From Adenophora triphylla var. japonica (taxonomy: Eukaryota > Streptophyta > Magnoliopsida > Asterales > Campanulaceae): a stretch of 64,000 nucleotides of DNA. Under the pieces are notes generated by a model. That model did no database searches, had not been told where the DNA came from, and saw nothing but the letters and a program-made list of their open reading frames with translations. A program made the position numbers and the translations under genes. Location: contig JAFEMH010006947.1 of assembly GCA_022495995.1 (NCBI GenBank), positions 1 to 64,000 on the forward strand. The letters run 5' to 3'. Positions within the stretch are counted from its first letter, which is position 1. Each line of letters starts with the position of its first letter. Positions 1 through 10,255 of this stretch are shown here, in pieces.

Positions 1-640
1 ATTATTTTTTATATAATAATTAATTTCAAATAATTTCATTTAATAAATAATTTCAAATATTAAATAATTTCAAATAGTTTTCTGTACCAAAGTGTTGAAG
101 TAAAAAATCAGCAAAAGTTGATAATTAACAAATTGACATTTATAAATGATGAATTTTTTTATTTGTACATATGAAATGAAAAAAATACAATAAAAAAATA
201 AAACGTGTTTGATTATGAATGATAAAAATAATAATATTATTTCACTAATTGTAAAAATAACTTCCTTTTGTATTTCATAAACATGTTCGTGTGTTTTATT
301 TAAATTTTTTAAATCAGCAAAAATACTGCTGTGAATTGTATATAAAGAAATGCATAGATCCTTATAATTTTTGTTTTATTCATTTTCTATTTCATTGTTT
401 TCTAATTTTACAATGTCTTGCGTGACAATGTAGTCTTTAAGAAGAGTATTCTCATAATGTATAAACAAAATTGAGTTCTTGGTTTATTTTAGTTCAATTT
501 TTGTCTTTGGTGAATATATATAGTAAGCGCCAGGTACTGCATCATACGGAGTCAATAATTCTACATCTTAAAATAAAATACTTTTGCCATGTCACATCAC
601 AAGTGTTTTATTACGAGGTATCCATAAATGTACGTTGCCT
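1..640. other. AT-rich intergenic sequence
   Basis: Strongly AT-rich sequence with short runs of A and T and no open frame that resembles a known protein. A purine-rich stretch lies at about 645-690, just before the GC-richer retroelement begins. I see no RNA gene, terminal repeat or tandem repeat here. Confidence 0.5.
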
Positions 641-916
641 AAACAAAAAAAAAAGAAAAGAAAAGGGATATGGAAAGAGGGAAAGCAAATGAATCCTAAT
701 CAGAGCTCCTCAAAGGCATAAAATCATCACTGACATCCTCAAGCTGAGAAGTTTCCGCAGAGCATCCTGGTAAGCTCGCCGGTCCACACCCTCCATCAGT
801 AGAATTTCGCGGGTAGCCCCCTCACCTGCAGGGCGATACTCAAGCAAGTACTCAAGGATAGGATCGAAGCCTAGGAAAAAAGGGTCAGAAATAGGAAAAT
901 GCAGCCTGACGAACCC

Positions 917-3624
917 TCACCACGGCTGCATCCGGCGGAGGAAAGAACCGGTGAAAGGCCCGGCCTCTGAGCTCAGGGATGTCCCGGCATCCATGCTATG
1001 CCGCCCCCGCGAAGGTCCCTCCTGCTGTGGCTCCGGCTCGGCTCTCGGTGGAGGAACGTCTATAGAATGCCTCGAAGGCATCGGCTCGTACGCCGGCACA
1101 CGTCACGAAGACCGGCAAGGCAGCCTCGACGCCATCTTCTTCGCGAAGGACCTCATCGCCACATAACGGCGGGTCAGCATGTCATAGGCTCTCCCCGGGA
1201 CCTGCACAAGCAAGCAGCCAAAGAAACGCTCAGCAATACAGTCATACTCAACAAAAAGAGAAAAATGCAAAAAAGATGCCGGGGATAGAAAAGAGTAAGC
1301 ACACTCACCTAAGGCATGTCGTGATCCACTCGGTAGGCAGCAGGAGCCTGCTCAGGGACGGGTACAGACACCCTCCTCCTCGAGGAATCCCCGCGGACAT
1401 ATGTGAAATCCGGCCCAGGCACCGGAACCTCTGGGGGACCTGGCATGCCAGCCTCCCTCTCCCTCGCCAACACCTGTGGCATCCTCAACTTCCTCCTCAC
1501 GAAGGCCCCATACTCCTCTCGATACAAAACAAACTCATGGGCACTCACGCCGCCCAAATACCTCTCAAACTCCAATACATCCATATCCCGGGAATCCAAC
1601 ATCCCGAAAGGCGGGTCCCTCGGAGCCAAGGGAAGCATACCCGGGCCATGCTGCCAAAAGACCCTCTCACCCAAGTACATGACGTCGCAGGTCAGGCCCC
1701 GCAACATCTTTCGCTGCGCCGTCACTACAGGAGCCCCCTCGAACTCATCAGCCTCGTATCGAGCCCAGGGGTACAGAACGAACGCCTCCGGGCTATCTCT
1801 CCCCAAATGTGCCTGCACCTCCCCGTAGGAAATGGTGAGCTTACCCCTGCTGGTCCTCCTCTTCCTCGCCGGGCGTGCCCAGCCTAACATAGCGGGATAG
1901 GCCGCTATGGCCCCAGGATCTCTATCCCACGGGAAGCACTGAAAGATCTCGTAGAACCACACCTGCGACAAAAGCGGAAAAGGCTCAATGCAAGAAAACG
2001 GAGAAAATGACGGGTTGCTAATCCAAAAACGACAATGAACTCATACCTCCAAAGCAAAATCAAAACAGGCCAAAGAAGCGCCACACACCTGTTGAACCGG
2101 TCCAAGGAGAAGTAAAGCTCGGCCAGGCCCGCCTTGCCCCAAGCTATGTTACAAACTCCCTCCAAGTCAATCAAGCTCTCCAGTAGAGCAAAAGGAGCCG
2201 TCGTCGCATGGTTCGAGAACAAAGTCTCGGAAAGGGCAAACCACAGAAAGGAGCGCGCCAGCTGCTCCGCCGTCACCTGGCCGGTACCCCGACAGTAGGC
2301 CCCAATACTGGCCGTAATCCTCGTCTCTACATCGCCTGACAAAGATCCCTGTGCCCCTACGAGGAAGAGGCGCAAAGCCCGGCCGGCTCGGTCGGCACGT
2401 CCTCGGCAATCATATCCCTCCACCGCACTGGCCTTCCTTTGAAGGAAATCCGGTGATAACGGCAAAATCAAGTGGGCGTCACCGTCACCTCGCCCCAGCT
2501 CAGATGGAAGGTGTGGGTGGTATCCCACCAATACTCAGAAAGGCCCAGGAAGACGCTCTTGTTCTTTCTCGTGTCAGAAACCCCGGCCAAGTTCTCCACG
2601 AACACGCCCAGGCCAGAAGCATAGACCAGCCTCCTAGGGCTCGGCCCGCCATCCATAGAGAAATTCGGCATCTGCTGCCATAACTCGACCACAGCCTCGA
2701 GCGATCCCCGAGTCTTCATCTTCTTGGCTTTCCCAGCCAAAAGCCCCTCATCCTGCAGGTAAACACAGCAAAGGTACGTCAGTCACAGTACTTAATACCA
2801 AAGCATAAAAAAAAGTCCGTCACCAAACACGGCACACATTGCACATAATTTTCACATGTAACCCGTCACAAAACACGGCATGCATTACACATAATTTTCC
2901 CCATGCATTCACAAAACACGGCACTGTTGTACAAATTTTCTCAACAAAGGGATTAAGTACTACACGACACATTTTCAAAAGTCCCGTCACAAAACACGAC
3001 ACCCATTGCACATAAATTTCCCACAAAGTCCGTCACCAAAAACACGGCACACACTGCATAACACATTTTCAAAAAGAAAAGTCTGTCCCTACACGGCACA
3101 TACTTTCAGACAAGACCCGTCACGAAACACGGCACATGTCACATTTTTTACAAAATTTGTCACTACATGACAATTTTTCTCACAATGTACATACATAAAT
3201 AGCATAAGGTACAAAATACCAAAGCATGCATTTTCATAGAGAGGCACTTTATTTTCACAAATAAGAGCTAATCTACACATTTCTGCACAAAATTCACATA
3301 CCCACAATATTTACATGCTCAATTTCAACAATTCATCAAGAATTTCACAACAAAGCATGGCAAATAACAAAAGCCCCAAAATGCGAAAAACTAAAACCTA
3401 GTTCTAGCATTCAAAAATTCAAGCAAGGAGTCAAAACGAAATTGATTTCTTACCTCCCCGACGTTCTCATCGCCTTTACTTATGCGCCTCCTGGATTCCG
3501 GATACAACACATCCAGATTCTTCGAAGAAGGCACAAAGGAGATCCAATTTCTTTGAAGCTCCATCCTTTGTTCGATCACATCTCGACTCCGTTGGCGACG
3601 TCCTCTCCTTGATCCTTCCGCCAT
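917..3624 (-). pseudogene. Plant mobile domain (PMD, aminotransferase-like) pseudogene, antisense accessory gene
   Basis: A spliced minus-strand gene can be traced. Exon 1 runs 3624-3454 (ATG at 3624, donor GTAAG at 3453). Exon 2 runs 2752-2089 after a TTACCTGCAG acceptor. Exon 3 runs 1962 to about 1309 after a GTCGCAG acceptor. A further coding stretch lies at about 1200-917. Exon 2 carries the PMD signature WWDTTHTFHLSWGE followed by the domain core (SFLWFALSETLF, AWGKAGLAELY), and exon 3 continues with VWFYEIF, as in PMD proteins of plant retroelements and MULEs. The reading frame changes more than once around 2400-2480 and an in-frame TAG stands just before a good donor at the end of exon 3, so it is probably broken. 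PMD proteins are known both as transposon accessory proteins and as domesticated silencing factors (MAIN/MAIL1); this copy sits inside a retroelement, so it is read as the former. Confidence 0.62.
2810..3150. repeat. Degenerate repeat array in PMD intron 1
   Basis: The motif CGTCACNAAACACGGCA recurs in variant form at about 2817, 2868, 2909, 2984, 3031 and 3118, with CACATAATTTT-type spacers. All copies lie inside the roughly 700-bp first intron of the PMD pseudogene. Spacing is irregular, so this is an eroded tandem array. Confidence 0.6.
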
Positions 3625-3929
3625 TGCAAGCAATTCAAAGCTAAGAAATGGAAGATTTTGGTGTAAAAATGGAGTTTTTCCTCTCTCTCTCTCGGTTGGT
3701 TCGTGAACTGGAAATGGGAAATGAAGGGGATGCCTCGGTTTTAAACCCAGTCAAAATCTGGGAACTGTAAAATTCAAACTTGGTCCGTACGGACCTCTTT
3801 ACATCCCAGGTTGGTCCGTACGGACCTTCTTGCAACGAGGGGCCAAATTACTTTTCTGCCCTTATAATCTTTGCCCCTGGCTGTCCAAAGGCCTATTTCA
3901 GCAGATTCAATGCAGTTTGGTCCTTAACC

Positions 3930-4400
3930 CGGCAGTTCAACCACCGGTCGTCATCGTAAGCCCGAATTTCGCCCACTAAACGGCAGTTCAACCACCGGCC
4001 GTCATCGTAAGCCCGGATTTCGCCCACTAAACGGCAGTTCAACCACCGGCTGTCATCGTAAGCCCGGATTTTGACCATTAAACGACAGTTCAACCACCGG
4101 CCGTCATCGTAAGCCCGGATTTCGCCCACTAAACGGCAGTTCAACCACCGGCCGTCATCGTAAGCCCGGATTTTGCCCACTAAACGGCAGTTCAACCACC
4201 GGCCTTCAGTGTAAGTCCGTACTCCGTCCACTAAACGGCAATTCAACCATCGGCCGTCAGTGTAAGTCCGGACTCCGCCCACTAAACGGCAATTGACCAC
4301 GGCCGTCGGTGTAAGTCCTAACTCAACACACCTAAAACGGCAATTCAACCACCGGCCGTCAGTGTAAGCCCGGACCTCGCCCACTAAACGGTGAAACAAG
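3930..4400. repeat. 51-bp tandem repeat, about nine units
   Basis: Units start with CGGCAGTTCAACCACCGG at 3930, 3981, 4032, 4083, 4134, 4185, 4236 and 4287, an exact 51-bp period, and fade into diverged units to about 4640. Because 51 is a multiple of three, the minus strand shows a long open frame with a 17-residue repeat (RAYDDGRWLNC). I read that as a by-product of the array and not a gene. Confidence 0.88.
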
Positions 4401-4799
4401 CACAAGAAGGAGCCCGCACCTCCAAGTACAAATCTCAAGGCACAAAACGCCTCCAAAACGCTCAACGGCAACGCAAGCACCGGCCATCAAAGTAAGCCCG
4501 AGCTCCTTCCCCAAAGAAGTCAAAAAGGAATTATTGCAAACCCCTTACGAGACCACATATCCCCAAGCACCGGCCGTTATCGTAAGCCCGACCTCGCCCG
4601 CTACGGCAACTCAAGCACCGGCCATCAAAGTAAGCTCGAAGTTACCTTTCGCACATAAAAAGCCCCTACAAGGCCACGTATAATCCCCAACGGATGAACA
4701 CCCAAATGCCACTCGTAAGTCCAACCTTCTCCCCGGACAAAGCACGAGGTATCTACACCTCTCGCAATCAAAGCACAAGGCAGCCACGCCCACAACCGC

Positions 4800-5230
4800 C
4801 CGAAGACGATCTAAGTCCTCACGCATGACGCACCCACGTGCTAAGACGATTCAAGTCCTCACGCATGGTAAATCGCGGCAATGTAAGACGATATCTAAGT
4901 CTCATGCATGGCACACCCACGGCGAAGACGATTCAAGTCCTCACGCATGGCAAACCGCAAATAAGACGATTCAAGTCCTCACGCATGGCAAACTGCGCGT
5001 AAGATTTATTCAAGTCCTCACGCATGGCAAACCGCAGTCAGAAGACGATTCAAGTCCTCATACATGACACACCCACAGCCAGAAGACGATTCAAGTCCTC
5101 ATGCATGGCAAACCGCAGCCAGAAGACGATTCAAGTCCTCACGCATGGTAAACCACAGCCAGAAGACGATTCAAGTCCTCACGCATGGCAAACCGCAGTC
5201 AGAAGACGACTCAAGTCCTCATACATGACA
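4800..5230. repeat. About 40-bp tandem repeat, ten to eleven units
   Basis: The core ACGATTCAAGTCCTCACGCA recurs every 38-42 bp from 4806 to about 5225, joined by variable CATGGCAAACCGCAG spacers. It is unrelated in sequence to the neighbouring 51-bp and 64-bp arrays. Confidence 0.85.
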
Positions 5231-5231
5231 T

Positions 5232-5540
5232 CACTATCCCCAGCCCGGAAGGCTTTAAACCACTTGGTCCGGAAGACCGTATAAACCTCCCACACTACTA
5301 TCCCCAGCCCGGAAGGCTTTAAACCACTCGGTCCGGAAGACCGTATAAACCTCCCACATTACTATCTTCAGCCCGGAAGGCTTTAAACCACTCGGTCCGG
5401 AACACCGTATAAACCTCCCACATTACTATCTCCAGTCCGGAAGGCTTTAAACCACTCGGTCCGGAAGACCAAATAAACCTCCCAAATTACTATCTTCGGC
5501 CCGAAAGGCCTTAAACCACCCGATTCGGAAAATCGTAAAA
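5232..5540. repeat. 64-bp tandem repeat, nearly five units
   Basis: Units with CAGCCCGGAAGGCTTTAAAC recur with a 64-bp period (for example the CCCGG at 5244 and 5308). A related short duplication (CATCTCAGGACGCC) follows at 5545-5720. Successive unrelated arrays like this are known from the hypervariable 3' untranslated region of Tat/Ogre elements. Confidence 0.85.
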
Positions 5541-6421
5541 TTTCCATCTCAGGACGCCGCCACGTCCTCACATCCGACCTCGGCGGTCACACCACAAACC
5601 ATCTTCTCGTAAGATTAGCCATCTTCTCGTAAGATTACCCATCTTCTAGAAAGATTGCACATCTCAGGACGCCACCACGTCCTCACAGTCGACCTCGGCG
5701 GTCACACGACACTTCAGGGCACCACCACGCCCGCATACACTCACAATTTCACGACCTCTGAACTACGACCAGGCTTGATTCCCGCCAGGGATGCGTAGGA
5801 ATCTCTATCACAGGGTCCAGCCAATGGACCTAAACGGTCACACAACAGACACCGCCACATCCTCTCGCCGACCTACACGGCCACTTCCTTCAACACGCGA
5901 TCCAGTTAGGACCCTTATCTTATCGACAACCCCACTTCCTCCGCAAGTGCAGCTTCTGTAAGTACCCCAATCTGGATCACCCTCTTCTGAGCACACATGG
6001 AAACACCGCAGACTCACAAACGCAGTCTCGAAGACCTCTGGCACTCAAAACCCTCAAAAAACCCTCAGCCAAACCAAGGGAGGAACTTTTCTGGGATAAA
6101 AAGGGATAAAAGGACCTCTTGGGAATTTTTAGGAAATCAGAAAAGCATTTAAGGTCCGTACGGACCTTTTTATTTCAATGATTACTAAATCCCCTTAAAG
6201 TCCACAATATTCATTCAAATCTCGGAGAACATCATTACCCCCTGCATGGTTGGTCCGTACGGACCTCTTTGCATGCTGAGATCGTCCGTACGGACCTTAT
6301 TGCATAGGGGACACCATCATGGCTGAATCTCCTTCATCATCACATATTCCCTCAAATCGAGGAAAACCAAAATATTGGATTACCTAGGAGGTCCGTATGG
6401 ACCTCTTTGCAATTTTCGGCA

Positions 6422-6429
6422 CTATAAAT
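6422..6429 (+). promoter_or_regulatory. TATA box of the Tat-type LTR
   Basis: CTATAAAT at 6422-6429 sits just after the last palindrome copy (6390-6403) and before a GC-rich transcribed-looking region. Transcription would start near 6450 on the plus strand, the opposite strand to the PMD gene. Confidence 0.6.
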
Positions 6430-6720
6430 GAGGGCTCCCCCTTCCTCATTTTCACATAATTCCCTCTTCTCTCCTCTCCCCCCGGCCTTCGGGCTCCCCT
6501 CTAAGACCCTTCGGGCACTCCCGCCCCTTTCGGATCCTTTCGAGGCCTTCCGAGCCCCTCGAGGTGCTCCGAAGCCTCCCCGAGCGCTCCCGCGATGCTC
6601 CCGCGCTGCCCCGAGGCACTCTCGAGGTACTCTGAGGCCCCTCGTGGTACTCCGAGGCCTTGCCTGGTCTTTCCCGAGGCGTCCCGGCTCTTTCCGAGTC
6701 AAACCGGCGATTCCAAACCA

Positions 6721-6870
6721 CGCCGAACCTCTGCCCGAATCCAACCAACGATTCCAACGCACGCCGAACCTCTGCCCGAATCCAACCAACGATTCCAACG
6801 CACGCTGAACCTCTGCCCGAATCCAACCAACGATTCCAACGCACGCCGAAACTCTGTCCGCAGACAACCG
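6721..6870. repeat. 41-bp tandem repeat, 3.6 units
   Basis: Units beginning CGCCGAACCTCTGCCCGAAT start at 6721, 6762 and 6803, with a partial fourth at 6844. It lies downstream of the TATA box, so inside R or U5 of the presumed LTR. The several overlapping GC-rich open frames here on both strands come from this array and neighbouring GC-rich sequence. Confidence 0.85.
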
Positions 6871-7264
6871 GCTCCTTTTCCGAAGCAATCCCGATCCGTA
6901 CCGGAACACTATTCCGTCCTCAAACACTATTCCCCTGCGGAAGACAGACACGAACCAACATTGGTAAGGCTTCCTTCCTACACTATTTCAATATATTTCA
7001 ATAAAGCAGTGTACAATGTAGACATCCGACACATCATGCATTTTTAAAATCACATACACACACACACACAACATTTAAAGAATATTAGGGGTATCCGAAA
7101 GACTCGTTTTACGAGACGACTCGGGTGAGCTCTAAGATTCTAATATTCTCTTCCCGAGGAGTCATCTGACATCCGAACTCAAAAATCTCATCACACAACA
7201 AAAAAAACAGTTTATTTTTAAACTGATGCCCTTTTTCAATGTTTTGGGCTTAATAAAAACGGCG

Positions 7265-7276
7265 TGGCGACTCTAC
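7265..7276 (+). other. Primer-binding-site-like sequence after the LTR
   Basis: TGGCGACTCTAC resembles the tRNA-primer region placed directly after the 5' LTR in Tat-lineage elements. It is followed by about 100 bp of GC-rich leader-like sequence that stops abruptly near 7375. The tRNA match could not be scored here. Confidence 0.4.
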
Positions 7277-7375
7277 AAAGCAAAAACAATGGCGAGACAC
7301 CTCCAACACACGAAAAACAGCGCCGCAAGGCCTGCGAAATGCCAGATGCCGGGGCGCGACCGCGCTGCCTCTCGA

Positions 7376-8536
7376 ATCCGGGCTATTTCACCAGCATACT
7401 CATCAATAGCTTTGAAAATAGGATCTGATTGGGTTTCTTCACTGTCAGACTGTTGTTTCTCAGCAATGTGCTTTCCTTTATCAGTCACTTGAGCACTCTC
7501 TTGCTCAGCTACTTGCTCAACCTCTTCTTGTAATTTCTTTCCTTTGGGAAGCTTCTTTCCTTTCCCAGTTTTCTTCATTTTGGCTTAGCCAATCCTCTTC
7601 TTGATTTTGCTAGGAGTGGTCTCTTGATTCCTTTCTTTGGTCACTATATCCTTGTCATGCTTCCTTTTTGATCTCTTGTCATTGACCATGTGGACCAATG
7701 ACTTCCACAATCTCATTTCACTTTCAGTTTTCTCTTTAAGTCTCAGAGTTGCTGCATCAAGATTTTTAGAGCTGTCCCCAAATTTCAACTTTTTCTTCCC
7801 CTTAAGCCTGAATGTGCTCAAGTTGAAACTCCTAGTTTGCACAAGTGTGATAGTCTCAAGCCAATCATCTTTTAGGGGAGGATTCAGCTTTGGAATTAAG
7901 TAATGTAGGATTCCACTCATGAATCTGAAATTATTCATCCTTTGGGGTTTGCTTCTTAAACTTCCATGGTGAGGGAGATGTAGCTAGTTGAAAATTGTGC
8001 AGTAGGGCAACACTCCAATTTACTTCTTTAGTCATCAAACTGAGGGCTTGCTTCCATTCATTTGGACTGATTTGATCAAAAGATGATTGCTTTCCATTAA
8101 ACCCTTTGATGATAACATTCATTAGGGTTAATTTGAACAAATCAAGGGTCCCCTTTCTAATTGGTCTGTCCTGAACCATTTGATAGATGCAACTGGGTTT
8201 ATCAAAAAATCTTTTGTAGAATGCTTCCAAGGTGTTGTCTTTTCTGTCCCAAAGATTGTTGAGACTTCCATCCTTGATTGGAATGTTGTAAACTTTGGAC
8301 ACAATCTTGGGAGACACATTAATCTCAGTCCCTTCAATGTTGATTCTAATAGCTCCACTTAGCTGTCTTTCTCCTTTCATGTAAATTTCTCTGCATAACT
8401 TTTCGTAGATGGGGGGTTGAGCTTCCATCATGTTGCACAAATTGTTGGATTCCAGAAGATCTTTGATGAGATCTCCAACCTCATGCTCATAGAACTCTGG
8501 CTTGATGAAATACCCATGAGCTTCAGGGTAAGACAT
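7376..8536 (-). pseudogene. Sense accessory ORF downstream of RNase H in the copia element
   Basis: The first frame starts with an ATG at 8536 and runs 201 codons. A one-base shift near 7931 moves the frame to 7938-7585, and a TAG then separates that from the in-frame continuation to about 7376. The N-terminal part (for example GTEINVSPKIVSKVYNIP) resembles accessory proteins annotated as putative plant transposon protein. The C-terminal part is lysine- and glutamate-rich (KKTGKGKKLPKGKK) and could be nuclear or nucleic-acid binding. It is transcribed in the same direction as gag-pol but separated from it by an antisense gene. The function is unknown; the end is lost at the element break. Confidence 0.5.
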
Positions 8537-9038
8537 GGTTGAATAGAACAGAGAATTAGGGTTTCAAAAACAGAGAAAATCAGAGAAGGGATTTAGGAAG
8601 TTTAGGAATGTTTGTTTGAAGAGGGGTTAATTTCGCAAGGTTAAATGGTAATGAGGAGGGAATTTGTGTATTTTTACGGCTAATACGTGGGTTAGTGCAA
8701 CGGTTAAAAATGGGCATTTAAGAGTGTGACTGTTCATGAATAGTGCTTTTTGTCCCCCCACTCATTACGTGCCATAACTTCCATAAAATAAGGGAATAAA
8801 GGCTGTACAGAGAGGCGAATTTTCAGAGGGGATTATCAGTGAAATAAATGAACAATTGTTAGTGGCAAGTTCCCATAATCCTCGATTTGGCAAGAACATA
8901 AATCATAGCTGTCAGACTTGATGACCAGCCAAGCCTATTTTGAATGATCATTGCCACTATGTTGACTGAAAAAATTGTCTATAAAAGGAAATGTATTAGT
9001 TTGAGAGATTTATTCAATCCATTTTGGTCATATAGTAA
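8537..9038. promoter_or_regulatory. Divergent promoter region between two accessory ORFs of the copia element
   Basis: The minus-strand ORF starts at 8536 and the plus-strand ORF at 9039, leaving a 502-bp head-to-head spacer. A clear plus-strand TATA box, TCTATAAAAGG, lies at 8979-8989, about 50 bp before the plus-strand ATG. One copy of the element-wide motif AGCTGTCAGA is at 8907-8916. No equally clear TATA is seen for the minus-strand ORF. Confidence 0.55.
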
Positions 9039-10019
9039 ATGGGAAGATTAGTTTCAATGTTCAGTCCTAGCAAGATGGCTAAGACAGCAAAGAAACTGGT
9101 CTTTCAGAGTCCAAGGGTAGAGGAAACTAGGGAGGAAAGGTTTGAGAGAGAGTTTTGGTCATATCAAATTCAAACGGATAATGCTTTAGAACAGGAAGTG
9201 AATCAATTGCCAAATGATGATCCACATAAGGAAGAAGAGTTAAGAGAGAGAGAGATAAGAAAGAAGTTTTGGGAGGAGGAGAGACTAGCTTTGTTGGAGA
9301 GTGAGAGAAACAGGTTAGAGGAGATAGCTAGAGACAAGGGTAAAGATAAGTTGTTTTGTGAGAGTAAAGATGATCAGACAGCTAAGATTAAGCTGTTTGG
9401 TAAAGGGAAGGAGGGTAAATCAAGTAGGCAAGTTGGGGTAGGTGTAGAGAGAGTCTACACACTGAGAGAGCTAGTGAAGCTTGACAACTAAGAAAGGATT
9501 CAGATTGACACATCTATTGGTCAACATGATTTCTTAGTTGTCAAGGAGTTCACAGCTGTCCCAAGGGATTCACTTACAATGAGTCAAGCAGTTCTTGAGG
9601 GAACTGGAGACAACTTTGCAGGTGTGTAGTGTTCTCCTTCTAAGGCTTATATGAGGTTGTTCTCACAGTTTCTCAAGTGTTTGAGTCCAGCAGCTATGAA
9701 TGAGGAGGAAGATGTGGGTCCTCAGTCTGATCAAGCAGTCATTTCCCAGGAAAGTGCTAACACTTCAGGGACATTCAGCTTTGTCTCTCCATTAAGAGAA
9801 TATCCTTCTTACAATGTTGTGGAGGAATGGTGGCCAAGGAGAGTGTGTCCTTCTTTACAGTTCTCATCATCAACCATTGATCCATTCATGCAGAGGCACC
9901 CAGTATGGCTAGAGAGGTATGGGGACATCAAGGAGAATGTTTATAAGACTCCTGATGTTACCTATAATGAGTATGGGTTCATGGATGAGGATATTCATGA
10001 TTTGCCAAGGAACAGTTAA
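9039..10019 (+). pseudogene. Antisense accessory ORF in the copia element (coiled-coil, unknown function)
   Basis: Starting from ATG at 9039, a single frame runs to 10019 (about 326 codons) interrupted only by TAA at 9489-9491 and a TAG near 9627. The first 150 residues are highly charged with many Arg, Glu and Lys (EREFWSYQ, EEELREREIRKKFWEEER) and likely form a coiled coil. The later part is less charged, with an aromatic stretch (NVVEEWWPRR) and acidic tail. It lies opposite in direction to gag-pol, between RNase H and the sense accessory ORF, and has its own TATA box at 8979. I do not recognise the family. The preserved frame across two stops suggests it was under coding constraint until recently. 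Confidence 0.55.
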
Positions 10020-10255
10020 GAAGTGAATTCTTAGCTGTCAGAGTCTATAAGAGGGATAGCTGTGAGAGAAGGGTGGTATTGAGAAGCTTTTGGTAATATG
10101 TATTTATTTTTGTGTTTTGAAAACTTGTGTGTTTGGTGGGAATGTGTTTGAGTTAGAATGATGAAGGTTTTAGTGTAAGGTAAAGGTTAGCTGTCAGATC
10201 CCTAAATGTTGACAGCAGCCATATGTAATGTTTTCCTTTTATCAATGAAAATCTT

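Larger units (their letters stand above)
3782..6403. repeat. Dispersed 14-bp palindrome GGTCCGTACGGACC, six copies
   Basis: Exact copies are at 3782-3795, 3813-3826, 6153-6166 and 6252-6265. One-mismatch copies are at 6283-6296 and 6390-6403. Several are followed by TCTTTGCA-like sequence. The first pair lies just upstream of the antisense PMD gene (on its 5' side); the other four lie 20-270 bp upstream of the plus-strand TATA box at 6422. The palindrome could be a dimeric protein-binding site or an RNA/DNA hairpin; nothing in the sequence decides which. Confidence 0.8.
6090..7264 (+). repeat. Probable LTR of the Tat-type element
   Basis: A purine-rich stretch (AAGGGAGGAAC) near 6075 is followed by sequence containing promoter palindromes, a TATA box at 6422-6429, a GC-rich transcribed region, a polyadenylation-like AATAAA near 7000, a second TAATAAAA near 7252, and a TGGCGACTC-type primer-site-like sequence at 7265. 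This order fits U3-R-U5. Only one copy is in the window, so neither end can be fixed by comparison; the left boundary is a guess. Confidence 0.45.
700..7375 (+). mobile_element. Partial Tat-type Ty3/gypsy element (3' region, LTR, start of leader)
   Basis: Composition changes sharply to GC-rich at about 700 and back at about 7375. In order the block has an antisense PMD-type gene, a run of tandem-repeat arrays, a GC-rich LTR-like region with a plus-strand TATA box at 6422, and a TGGCGACTC-type sequence at 7265 like that just after the 5' LTR in Tat elements. Antisense accessory genes and tandem repeats between pol and the 3' LTR are known for the Tat/Ogre/Retand lineage. No gag, RT or integrase is present, so this is a fragment. 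Its left end is uncertain; its right end abuts the truncated copia element at about 7376. Having 3'-type internal sequence on one side of the LTR and leader-type sequence on the other suggests recombination. Confidence 0.55.

Noticed and set aside
645..690. Purine-rich tract as a polypurine tract
   Set aside because: It is not next to an identifiable LTR start, and the sequence to its left has no LTR features within the window.
1276..1887. Plus-strand open frame of 203 codons
   Set aside because: It lies opposite PMD exon 3, which has clear domain similarity and splice sites. The plus frame is a shadow.
3893..4480. Minus-strand open frame of 195 codons with a 17-residue repeat
   Set aside because: The frame is open because the 51-bp DNA array has a period divisible by three. 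There is no start context or family match.
3930..5540. CRISPR-like array
   Set aside because: Units are contiguous tandem repeats without unique spacers, in a plant retroelement.
6352..7047. Several overlapping long open frames on both strands
   Set aside because: They lie in GC-rich LTR sequence and a 41-bp tandem array and overlap on opposite strands. None has protein-like conservation that I can recognise.
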